This document shows positions 40,601-47,412 of a stretch of DNA of 64,000 bases, in pieces. The stretch spans positions 62,001 to 126,000 of the forward strand of contig NZ_MASU01000002.1 of the NCBI RefSeq assembly GCF_003202235.1, given 5' to 3'. Source of the stretch: Prauserella flavalba. Its GTDB lineage: Bacteria; Actinomycetota; Actinomycetes; Mycobacteriales; Pseudonocardiaceae. Below the pieces are notes generated by a model that was given only the letters and a program-made list of their open reading frames with translations, was not told where the DNA came from and ran no database searches. Position numbers and translations under genes: made by a program. Each line of letters begins with the position of its first letter. The stretch's first letter is position 1.

Positions 40601-40729
40601 CCTTTCCTGTGCCTTGGCCCGGCGTCGTACGTCTCGCATCGCGGCAGCAGGCCGATCGCCCTCACCTGGCGGCTGCACCGGCCCATGCCGGCCGACACGT
40701 TCACCACGGCGAGCGTCGTGGCGGGCTGA
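37643..40729 (+). CDS. PLD-nuclease / DEAD-box helicase / DUF3427 fusion
   Basis: 1028 residues. Helical N-terminal 110, then a phospholipase-D-type nuclease with His208 in LHAKAWLF and GSSNLSRSAL. SF2 helicase: Walker A ATGTGKT (Lys341), DEFHH with Asp431, GLTATPERADG, and motif VI LQQLGRGLRRAPG. The C-terminal 280 residues are DUF3427, with the end segment HVVLFVRDHR. One HKD motif suggests dimerisation for cleavage. Such nuclease-helicases are often met in phage-defence or restriction neighbourhoods, but the biochemical target is not known to me. ATG start with weak ribosome site. Confidence 0.9.
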   Translation: MESFADGVYEALRTVGVDDAIGRLRDRLQPHFAGVDPADVPEVLARHVADVVRRALSEQPQLPRQVALINELLDLLRTPEETVPGSVEQLIALTSTDQLGTGPPVRPVTPLAEAALLTNAKDEPSLSAELRAELASADRVDLLCAFIRWHGLRVLEEPLRELRDRGVPLRVLTTTYVGATERRAIDELVRRFGAEVRISYEHQSTRLHAKAWLFRRESGYDTAFVGSSNLSRSALVDGLEWNVRLSGVATPELLRKFAATFDTYWESNAFTGYDPSRDADRLDDALARAGNRTTAATTISLAGLEVRPMPHQERILEALETERQVHGRHRNLVVAATGTGKTVVAAIDYRRLVREFHGRDLSLLFVAHRREILEQSLRTYREALADGAFGEYYVGGTRPERWRHVFATIQSLSSYGVQNLPADHFDVLVIDEFHHAEAVTYRRLLDRLRPKELLGLTATPERADGTDVRGLFGDRAAYELPLWDALSADLLVPFHYFGVADDVDLSGVKWSRGNYDVAGLERLYTGNDARAAKVLSELRDKVTDIGRMRALGFCVSIAHAEYMARVFREAGISALAVSGSTSPAERERAITALAGGDVNVLFAADLFNEGLDIPQVDTVLFLRPTQSATIFLQQLGRGLRRAPGKAVLTVLDFIGHHRKEFRFDVRYRALTGASRKRLQQQIEQGFPFLPSGSQVVLDRVAQRIVLDNVRTQLRLNRKALAADVRSHGDLPLAAYLEEAGRELVDVYKNSGSWTGLRREAGLPTGQAGPDEDALLRRVGAFAHVDDRERTEVYSTLADPHGPRYRELSERQQRLARMLLFTLWPKGVSGYEDGLAQLRRHPAVCAEIRELVAFGLDRARHLPGSLGEGLQHVPLASHARYRREEILAALGYATLERPVANHVSGVAWAEETSTDALLINLHKSEKDFSPTTMYRDYAISPELFHWESQNATAVDSPVGRRYLRHREHGTHVVLFVRDHRTDDLGPSPFLCLGPASYVSHRGSRPIALTWRLHRPMPADTFTTASVVAG

Positions 40730-40770
40730 AACCCGGAAATAAGCGTGCCGCGGTGCGTGTTCGGCAGGGT

Positions 40771-41526
40771 ATGAGCATCGAGAGCCGTGGCCGGGTCCGG
40801 ACCGAGCGGGGCGCCAAGCGGGTTCGTGCCGTTTTCGCAGGGAAGGTCGTCGCCGACACCACGCGACCGTTGCTGGTGTGGGAGGTGCCGTACTACCCGA
40901 CGTACTACTTCCCCCGCGAAGACGTGCGCACCGAGTTGATCGTCCCAACCGGACAGACGCGCCGGTCGCCGAGTCGCGGGGAGGGGCGCGTCTCCACGCT
41001 CAGGGTGGGCGAGCGTGAAGCCGTCGAGGCCGTCACCGACTACCCCGAGTCGCCGCTGGAGGAGCTGCGCGACCACGTGCGCCTCGATTGGGATGCGATG
41101 GACGCCTGGTTCGAGGAGGACGAGGAGGTCTACGTCCACCCTCGCGATCCCCACACGCGCATCGACATCCTGCCGAGCTCGCGGCACGTGCGGGTCGAGG
41201 TCAACGGCGTGACCGTGGCCGATTCCCGCTCCCCGAGGCTGCTGTTCGAGACCGGTCTGCCCACGCGGTACTACCTGCCCAAGGTGGACGTGCGTCTCGA
41301 CCTGCTGGAGCCCAGTGACCGCGTGACGCGCTGCCCCTACAAGGGCGAGACGCGGTACTTCTCGGTGCGCGCCGGTGCCGAGCTGGTGCCCGACCTCGCC
41401 TGGACCTACCCCACCCCGCTGCCGGAGAGCGAGCGCATCGCGGGGCTGATCGCCTTTACCGACGAACTGGTCGACGTCTATGTGGACGGGCAGCTCCAAG
41501 AGCGGCCCAAGACCAAGTTCGCCTGA
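40771..41526 (+). CDS. Tandem DUF427 domain protein
   Basis: 251 residues with two DUF427 domains. First: GKVVADTTRPLLVWEVPYYPTYYFPREDV. Second: VRVEVNGVTVADSRSPRLL, then RYYLPKVDVRLDLL, and CPYKGETRYFSV. DUF427 is a small beta fold common in actinobacteria and fungi, with no settled activity. It begins 41 bp after the helicase gene on the same strand, which may be chance. Convergent with the nuclease-Excalibur gene, only 4 bp between the stops. Confidence 0.88.
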   Translation: MSIESRGRVRTERGAKRVRAVFAGKVVADTTRPLLVWEVPYYPTYYFPREDVRTELIVPTGQTRRSPSRGEGRVSTLRVGEREAVEAVTDYPESPLEELRDHVRLDWDAMDAWFEEDEEVYVHPRDPHTRIDILPSSRHVRVEVNGVTVADSRSPRLLFETGLPTRYYLPKVDVRLDLLEPSDRVTRCPYKGETRYFSVRAGAELVPDLAWTYPTPLPESERIAGLIAFTDELVDVYVDGQLQERPKTKFA

Positions 41527-41530
41527 GGAG

Positions 41531-42376
41531 CTACTCCCGGTCCCGGTCGCACGCCACACCGTCGCCGTCGCGATCCAGTTCCTCGCGGTAGCCGGGGTCC
41601 CAGCGGTGGAGCGGAGCCGCGTCGGCCTCCCACACGTCCCGGCAGCTCGCGTAGTGCGGCTCCGGGTCCGGCGAGGGCTCCGGCTCGGATTCGTCCGACG
41701 ACGACGGCGCCGGTGGCGGTGGCGCCGGTTCGGCCACCACCGGCGGCGGGGCCGGTGACGGCTCGGTCGTCGTCGTGGTCGTCGGTGGCGGTTCGGACGT
41801 GGGCGGGTGTGCGAGGTCGCCCTCGCACGGCGGTCCCCACAGCCCCGAGGTCCGCGCGCGGGCCGACGATTCCGCGTCGCGCAGGATCCGCCCGTACGAG
41901 CTGTTGACGTCGGCGCCCGCGTGGATCGCGTAGCCGGCCTCCAGCGCTGCGACCGCGTAGTCGGTGCCGTCGGCGAGGATGAGCCTGCCGAGGGTGTTGC
42001 CGCCTCCGGTGCCCACCGATTCGACGACCGCCTCCTCGCCCTCGAGGAGATCGGTGGCCCACGCGAGCGTCTCCCGGCCGAAGCAGCCGCCGGCCCCCGC
42101 CGTGGCGATACCCCGCACGCGCAGGGTGATCGCGGCTCCCGTTTCGGGCACGAGGCGCACCAGGTCGCCCTCCAACACGTCGGTCACGCGATAGGTCGGG
42201 GTCGGCGCGGGCGGCAGGTCGGTGGGCGCCGCGTACCGGTCGGTGGTGTCGTCCTCGCCCGACTTTCCGACGAGCGTGCTGATGCCGAACAGCAGGGCGC
42301 ACACCACCAGCGTGAGCCCGATCCACAGCAGTGAGCGCTTTCCACGGGCGGCATGCGCGGGCGGCTTGTGCGCCAT
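41531..42376 (-). CDS. Membrane-anchored SNase-like protein with Excalibur tail
   Basis: 281 residues. One N-terminal transmembrane helix (SLLWIGLTLVVCALLFGIS), then a staphylococcal-nuclease-type OB fold at about 55-165 (YRVTDVLEGDLVRLV, LRVRGI, AWATDLLEGEEAVVE, GRLILADGTDYAVAALEAGYA). A Thr/Pro linker leads to a C-terminal Excalibur repeat (ASCRDVWEADAAPL, DRDGDGVACDRD). The catalytic Arg/Glu set of true thermonucleases is poorly kept (VRGI, no RLxxID), so nuclease activity is doubtful. Acts outside the membrane, with calcium bound by the tail. Confidence 0.82.
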   Translation of the reverse strand: MAHKPPAHAARGKRSLLWIGLTLVVCALLFGISTLVGKSGEDDTTDRYAAPTDLPPAPTPTYRVTDVLEGDLVRLVPETGAAITLRVRGIATAGAGGCFGRETLAWATDLLEGEEAVVESVGTGGGNTLGRLILADGTDYAVAALEAGYAIHAGADVNSSYGRILRDAESSARARTSGLWGPPCEGDLAHPPTSEPPPTTTTTTEPSPAPPPVVAEPAPPPPAPSSSDESEPEPSPDPEPHYASCRDVWEADAAPLHRWDPGYREELDRDGDGVACDRDRE

Positions 42377-42461
42377 GGATTCGCTTCCTCGGTGATCGGC
42401 CGGTTCGACTGGTTCTCGCGGCGCGGGCCGATTTCGTTACGAAGAATCCCGGCGAAGTGCG

Positions 42462-42788
42462 TCAGTCGGCCGTCGGCAACGGCGGAAAGCGCAGCTCGTT
42501 GCGATCGATCTTCGCGCTCGCGGCGTCGAGCAGGTCGACACCGAGCACGTCGGCGAGGCGCGTCAGGTACAGCAGCACGTCGGCCAGTTCGTCGAGAATG
42601 TCCGCTTTGAGCTGTGGATCGTCGAGCGCCTTCGCCGACTCCTCCGGCGTGAGCCACTGAAAGAGCGCGGTCAGCTCGCCGACCTCACCCGACAACGCCA
42701 TCGCGAGGTTCTTGGGCGTGTGAAAGGGTTCCCAGTCGCGGGCGGCGGCGAAGTCGCGTAGCCGTTGGATGAGGTCGTCGAGGGTCAC
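42462..42788 (-). CDS. MazG-like nucleotide pyrophosphohydrolase
   Basis: 108 residues from the GTG at 42788 (AGGG five bp upstream). All-alpha NTP-PPase: FAAARDWEPFHTPKNLAMALSGEVGELTALFQWL with the EVGE metal motif, and ILDELADVLLYLTRLADVL with ELAD. This is the RS21-C6/dCTP-pyrophosphatase subgroup, which clears modified or surplus pyrimidine nucleotides. Divergent from the SF1 ATPase gene across 86 bp. Confidence 0.92.
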   Translation of the reverse strand: MTLDDLIQRLRDFAAARDWEPFHTPKNLAMALSGEVGELTALFQWLTPEESAKALDDPQLKADILDELADVLLYLTRLADVLGVDLLDAASAKIDRNELRFPPLPTAD

Positions 42789-42874
42789 GGCACCCTGCCT
42801 ATCACACTCTCGGATTACTTTCTGTACCCAAACCAGCACTCTTGGTTTACTCGGTCTGGATTGAGAGGGGTGGT

Positions 42875-45121
42875 ATGGCCGATTGGCGGCAGGAGGCCGC
42901 TCGCGCGGTCGAGGCGGAGCTCGAGCACGTCCGGCAGAGCGGCGAGTGGACCGAGCTGGGACGGTATCGGCGGACCGGGGACGGTGAGTACGCCGTCGAC
43001 GTACGGGGGCGGCGCGTCGATCCCATCGACGACGTCCGGCTCGCGGGACCAGAGGGGCCTCGGCACGGTCCGGCCGTGCCGGCGAGGGCGCAGCTGAGGG
43101 GCGGGGTGCTGTGGCTCGCCGTACCCGGGCCGCTCCCACCGGACTGTGATCGCGTGTGGGTGCGGCAGGTGCGGGCGCACGAGTCGCTGCAGCGGCTGGC
43201 CCACGAGCTGCGCGGACTCGGTCACGCCCCGCTGGCCGACCAGCTCGCCGCAGGGGAGCTGGACCGCGCCCGCGACGCCTACCGTGCGTGCTTCCGGCCA
43301 GGGCTGCGCCTGGTGTGGGGCGGGCCGGGCACGGGCAAGACCACGCTGATCGACAGTGCCGCCGCCGACCTCGCCCGTGCGGGCAAGCGGGTACTCGTGG
43401 TGACCGCGGCAGACGAGGCGCCGATCGATCCCGGCCACGACGCGGAGCGCCTGGTGATCCAGGAGCACCTCGCGGAGCTCACCGCCGTCGAACAGCAACT
43501 GGCCGAGCTGGACGCTGCGCTCACCGGCTACGACCACGCGGCCTTTCTCGCCGTGTGCAGGCGTATCGAGAACCGCGAGCGCTCCGCGTCGCTGGAGGCC
43601 GAGTTCGCCGAGGCGCGCAGGCGGCACGAGGAGGCGTCGGAGGAGCTGGCCGCGGCGCAGGCCGAACTGCGGGCGGCGCGGGAGGCCTGGCACGACTCGA
43701 CCCACCAGCGCGCGCGGCTCACCGAGGCCAGGGAACTGTCCGTGCAGCTGGCGACGGTGTCCGACGCGGTGTCCGTGCTGAGCGACCGGCTGGAGAACCG
43801 CAGGCGGTTCTACCGGGGCAGGCGCGCCGACCGCAGGGCGTTGCGCGACGCCGACGCCGACTGGGCCCGGCTCGAGGAGCTGATCGCCGACTGCCGGGCG
43901 CAGGCGCACCCGCTCACCGACGACGATGCCATCGCCATCGAGGAGGGGCTGACCGCGGCGCACGACCGGCTCGACGCCGCGGCGCGCGAGGAGACCGAGG
44001 CGTACACCCGGCTGGAGCTCGTGCGTGGCCGGATCGCGCAGCTGCGGTCGGTGGGCGTCGCGTCCGATCAGGACCATCGGTTCCACGCCGAGTGTCTTCG
44101 GCTGGACCTGCCCGGCGTGCACGCGAAACGGGAGGAACTGCGCGGCCGCAGCCCCGGCCGCGCGGCCAGGCGCGGGCAGCTGGAGGAACGGCTGTGGTGG
44201 CTCGGTGAGCGGGCCCACGGGCGGCGTTACGAGACGGGCTTCTCCGGCCGGGTCGTGAGGGCCTCCGCCGCGCGGCGTTTCGTCGCCGAGCAGCCCTTCG
44301 ACGTGGTGCTCGTGGACGACGCGGGCTCAGCGCGGCTGTCCGATGTGCTCCTCGCCGTGGCGCAGGCCCGCGAGACGGCGGTGCTGTTCGGCGACCTCCG
44401 CAGGCCAGGACCGCGCGTGCGCCCGCAGGCGATCCGGAACCTGCCCGAGGTCCGCCGGTGGACACTCACCACGCCGTTCGCCCACTGCGGCATCCGCACC
44501 CCCGAGGACGCCGAGGCCCACCCCGGCTGTGCCGTGCTCACCAGGCAGCACCGCTACGGCGCGAGCGTGCGGGCACTCGCCAACAGCGCCGGCTACGACG
44601 TGCTGGAGGGCTCCGGCCGGATCGACACCGAGGTGGTGCTGCTCGACACGAGGGGCTCCTCACCCGACTACGGCGCGATCGTGCGGTTCCTGACCGCCGC
44701 CGAGCGCGAGAGCACCGCGGTGGTGGCCCCGAACCGCTTGCAGGCCGACGCGTGGCTCGCCGCCGTGCGCGACCGGCTCTCCGTCGCCGTCGGTACCGCG
44801 CGGACCCTGCCGGGCACCGACTTCGACACCGTGCTCGTGGATCTCACCGGTGACGACTGGGCCGAACGGGTACGTTCCTTCGGCGTCGCCGTCACCCGGG
44901 TGCGCAGGCGCCTGTACCTGCTCGGCGACCTCGACGCGATCAAGTCGGCGCCCATCGGCACCCCGCTGGGCTCCGTGAACGCCCTGCGCCTGCAGGGGTC
45001 GGTCGCCGTGCGCAGGCTCGACGAGGTGGTGATCCCCGCGCCAAGGCGACCACAGCCCGCGATCGATCGGCACATCACGGTGACCAAAGAGAGTGCTTCG
45101 CATGACACGATGAGCGGGTGA
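42875..45121 (+). CDS. UPF1-like SF1 ATPase with long internal coiled coil
   Basis: 748 residues; ATG at 42875 after GAGAGGGG. Walker A is WGGPGTGKTT (Lys155). About 250 residues of charged coiled coil (185-435; EQQLAELDAAL, SLEAEFAEARRRHEEASEEL) separate it from the Walker B-like VVLVDDAGSARL (Asp481-Asp482, DD rather than DE). Motif III is LFGDLRRPG without the usual Gln, then LTRQHRYGASV, and the C-terminal VAVTRVRRRLYLLGD is motif VI. The order matches SF1B/UPF1 helicases but with a weakened catalytic pair. Coupled by a 4-bp overlap to the next gene. Function unknown. Confidence 0.85.
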   Translation: MADWRQEAARAVEAELEHVRQSGEWTELGRYRRTGDGEYAVDVRGRRVDPIDDVRLAGPEGPRHGPAVPARAQLRGGVLWLAVPGPLPPDCDRVWVRQVRAHESLQRLAHELRGLGHAPLADQLAAGELDRARDAYRACFRPGLRLVWGGPGTGKTTLIDSAAADLARAGKRVLVVTAADEAPIDPGHDAERLVIQEHLAELTAVEQQLAELDAALTGYDHAAFLAVCRRIENRERSASLEAEFAEARRRHEEASEELAAAQAELRAAREAWHDSTHQRARLTEARELSVQLATVSDAVSVLSDRLENRRRFYRGRRADRRALRDADADWARLEELIADCRAQAHPLTDDDAIAIEEGLTAAHDRLDAAAREETEAYTRLELVRGRIAQLRSVGVASDQDHRFHAECLRLDLPGVHAKREELRGRSPGRAARRGQLEERLWWLGERAHGRRYETGFSGRVVRASAARRFVAEQPFDVVLVDDAGSARLSDVLLAVAQARETAVLFGDLRRPGPRVRPQAIRNLPEVRRWTLTTPFAHCGIRTPEDAEAHPGCAVLTRQHRYGASVRALANSAGYDVLEGSGRIDTEVVLLDTRGSSPDYGAIVRFLTAAERESTAVVAPNRLQADAWLAAVRDRLSVAVGTARTLPGTDFDTVLVDLTGDDWAERVRSFGVAVTRVRRRLYLLGDLDAIKSAPIGTPLGSVNALRLQGSVAVRRLDEVVIPAPRRPQPAIDRHITVTKESASHDTMSG

Positions 45122-46326
45122 GGAGCCATTCGGACCTGCGCGCGTACCTCCGTTCGCTGGACGCGCTGGTGCTCGCCGACCTGCTGTGCGAGCAGGCCGA
45201 GCGTGACCCGGAGCTGGCGAGGCGGTTGCTGGCCCGCGCGCACCCGGCCGAGAACGGCGAGCTGGCCCAGGTCAGCGACCTGCTCGACGACGCGCCGCCT
45301 GCCGCCGAGTCGGTGCAGGTCGCTTCCGTGCTCGACACCCTCCAGCGGCTGCTCGACGGCGGCACGCAGGCCGACGTGGCGCCGCTCGCGCGCAGGGCCG
45401 TCGAGAAGATCACCACGGCGCTCGGGGAGGTGGACGAGCCGAGCGGGGCGGCGGCCGACCAGCTCGACCGCGCGGTGTCGCTCTACGCGCGGGCGTGCGA
45501 GGCCCACCCGCCGCGGCCGGACGAGCTCGCGGACTGGATCCTTCGCCTCGCCTTCGAGCGGCCGGGCTGGCCTGACGTCTCGCTGACACCGTTCGCGAAA
45601 CCTTTGGGAGAGAAGGGCCTCGCGCACGTCAAGTCCACTGTGGAGCAGGTACTGGCGGAGCCCGTCGCCGACGAGACGGCGGGCAGGCGGCGCACCGCGC
45701 AGCGGCTCAACCAGGAGCACGCCGAGGTGACCGGCGACGTCGACACGGTCGTGCGCATGCTCTCCGAACAGCTTCCCCGGCTCGACGTCAGCCTCAAGAT
45801 CGTGCGCGTGCTGCGTGCCGCGGGCAGGCACACCGAGGCCATCGCGCACGCGGCGAAGGCGCTCGGGAACGAGAACGGCGGTCGCATCAGGGGCCCGCTC
45901 GTCGCCGCGCTGGAGCGCGCCCAGCGAGCCCCGGCCCCGGCCCCGGCCCTGGTCCCAGAGTCCCAGCCCGAACCCGAACCCGGGCCCGAGTCCGAGTCCG
46001 AACCGGAAAGCGTGGACGTCGCCGCGCTGCTTGCCGAGGACCGCGGCGACGAGGCGTGGAAGACCGCGGCCGGCCGCGAGCCCGCCGAGGTGATCCCCGC
46101 CTACCGCGACCATGTCGAGCAGCTCATCGCGCGGAAGGACGCCCAGTCCTACGCCCGCGCCGCCGGACAGCTGCGCAGGCTGCGCACACTGCACAAACGG
46201 GCCGGAACCGCCGACGAGTTCGGGTCCTACCTCGCCGAGCTCGCGGAGACGCACCGGCGCAAGACGCGGTTGATCGAGGAAATCCGCAAGGCAAGAATCG
46301 CCCTGCCGAAAGCCGTCAAACAGTGA
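45118..46326 (+). CDS. Helical-repeat partner protein of the SF1 ATPase
   Basis: 402 residues, GTG start overlapping the ATPase stop. Entirely helical: RAYLRSLDALVLADLLCEQAERDPELARRLL at the N-terminus, TPR-like hairpins through the middle (RMLSEQLPRLDVSLKIVRVLRAAGRHTEAI), a Pro/Glu low-complexity stretch near 280 (PEPEPGPESESEPES), and a terminal helical bundle (YARAAGQLRRLRTLHKRAG). The N- and C-terminal segments resemble regions found attached to SWIM zinc fingers, but no zinc motif is present. Operon with the ATPase suggests a complex. Confidence 0.75.
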   Translation: MRSHSDLRAYLRSLDALVLADLLCEQAERDPELARRLLARAHPAENGELAQVSDLLDDAPPAAESVQVASVLDTLQRLLDGGTQADVAPLARRAVEKITTALGEVDEPSGAAADQLDRAVSLYARACEAHPPRPDELADWILRLAFERPGWPDVSLTPFAKPLGEKGLAHVKSTVEQVLAEPVADETAGRRRTAQRLNQEHAEVTGDVDTVVRMLSEQLPRLDVSLKIVRVLRAAGRHTEAIAHAAKALGNENGGRIRGPLVAALERAQRAPAPAPALVPESQPEPEPGPESESEPESVDVAALLAEDRGDEAWKTAAGREPAEVIPAYRDHVEQLIARKDAQSYARAAGQLRRLRTLHKRAGTADEFGSYLAELAETHRRKTRLIEEIRKARIALPKAVKQ

Positions 46327-46330
46327 CGGC

Positions 46331-46486
46331 TCAGGTGGTGGGCGTGGTCGGTTCGCCGATGTCCGGCTGCCCGCGACGGGCGCCCCGGCTGTCGTCGAAG
46401 TCGAGCACGAACGCGCCGCAGGCCATCGCCAGCAGAACCGTGATGCCGAGCACGGCGCCCACCCAGGTCAGGATGATGTTGAGCAT
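46331..46486 (-). CDS. 51-residue single-pass membrane peptide
   Basis: ATG with a GGGGGGAGG ribosome site 6 bp before it. Sequence: one helix (MLNIILTWVGAVLGITVLLA) then a short polar tail of about 25 residues with DFDDSRGARRG. No family recognised. It lies between the convergent helical-repeat gene (4 bp away) and the hydrolase gene. Ribosome site and clean helix support a real gene. Confidence 0.6.
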   Translation of the reverse strand: MLNIILTWVGAVLGITVLLAMACGAFVLDFDDSRGARRGQPDIGEPTTPTT

Positions 46487-46612
46487 CGTGTGCCTCCCCC
46501 CTGCTCCAGGGTTGCTTTCTTACCCACCAGGGTCGCCGCGGGGGAGAAGTTCTGCTATCGGCCAACCGGTTGGCACTCAGGCACCGGATCGGCCGATCGG
46601 CCGAGGCCGCCC

Positions 46613-47410
46613 TCAGCCGCCTGCCAGCTTCGCGACCGCGCCGACCACCTCCGGGCCGTCGAGCAGCACCGGGTCGTTGTGGTCCGCACCGGGCACCGCG
46701 ACGGCGCGTCCGTTCGCCGCGTCGGCAACGGCCCTGCTCAGCTCCGGTGGAACGATCGAGTCGACTGCACCGTAGACCACCGTCACCGGCACGCGGAGCC
46801 GCTGTGCGTACTCGCTGACCGGGAACCGGTCGCGCAGCAGCAGGCTCACCGGCAGGAACGGGTAGTGACGCTTCCCGACGGCGGCGAGGTCGGTGAACGG
46901 CGAGCGCAGCACGAGCCCGTCCGGCGGGTGCTCGGTCGCCAGCTCCGTGACCACGCCTGTGCCGAGGCTCTCGCCGAAGTAGAGCAACCTCTCCGGCTTC
47001 TGCCGTACCAGGAAGTCCCGTGCCGCGCGCGCGTCGAGGGCGAGTCCCTCCTCGCTCGGTGAGCCCGGATTCCCGCCGTAACCCCGGTAATCGAGCAGCA
47101 GCACCGACAGCCCGCGCCCGTTGAGGGCCTCGGCGAGCGGTACGCGCAGGGAGCGGTTGCCCGCGTTGCCCGGTGCGACGAGCACGGCCGCCCGCGCGTC
47201 CTCGACCGGGAAGTACCAGGCGCCGAGCCGCAGGCCGTCACCCGTCGTGAGCGTGACGTCCCGCCCGGACGGCAGGACGTCGGCCGCATTCGGCAGCGGC
47301 CCGCCGGAGGGCAGGTAGATCAGCTTGCGCTGGAACGCGAACGCGGCACCGAACACCACAGCCACGATGGTGACCACCACCGCGAGCCCGATCAACACCC
47401 GGCGCCGCAT
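46613..47410 (-). CDS. Membrane-anchored alpha/beta hydrolase
   Basis: 265 residues from MRRRVLIGLAVVV; an ATG 33 bp upstream overlaps the previous gene. N-terminal signal anchor, then FQRKLIYLPSGG, VLVAPGNAGNRS, LLLDYRGYGGNPG, the nucleophile elbow LYFGESLGTGVV, VYGAVDSIVPPE and the final His in VPGADHNDPV. This is the YqkD/BEM46-like (FrsA-type) serine hydrolase layout, close to eukaryotic ABHD13. Substrate unknown. Starts 2 bp after the regulator stop, so co-transcribed. Confidence 0.9.
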   Translation of the reverse strand: MRRRVLIGLAVVVTIVAVVFGAAFAFQRKLIYLPSGGPLPNAADVLPSGRDVTLTTGDGLRLGAWYFPVEDARAAVLVAPGNAGNRSLRVPLAEALNGRGLSVLLLDYRGYGGNPGSPSEEGLALDARAARDFLVRQKPERLLYFGESLGTGVVTELATEHPPDGLVLRSPFTDLAAVGKRHYPFLPVSLLLRDRFPVSEYAQRLRVPVTVVYGAVDSIVPPELSRAVADAANGRAVAVPGADHNDPVLLDGPEVVGAVAKLAGG

Positions 47411-47412
47411 GG

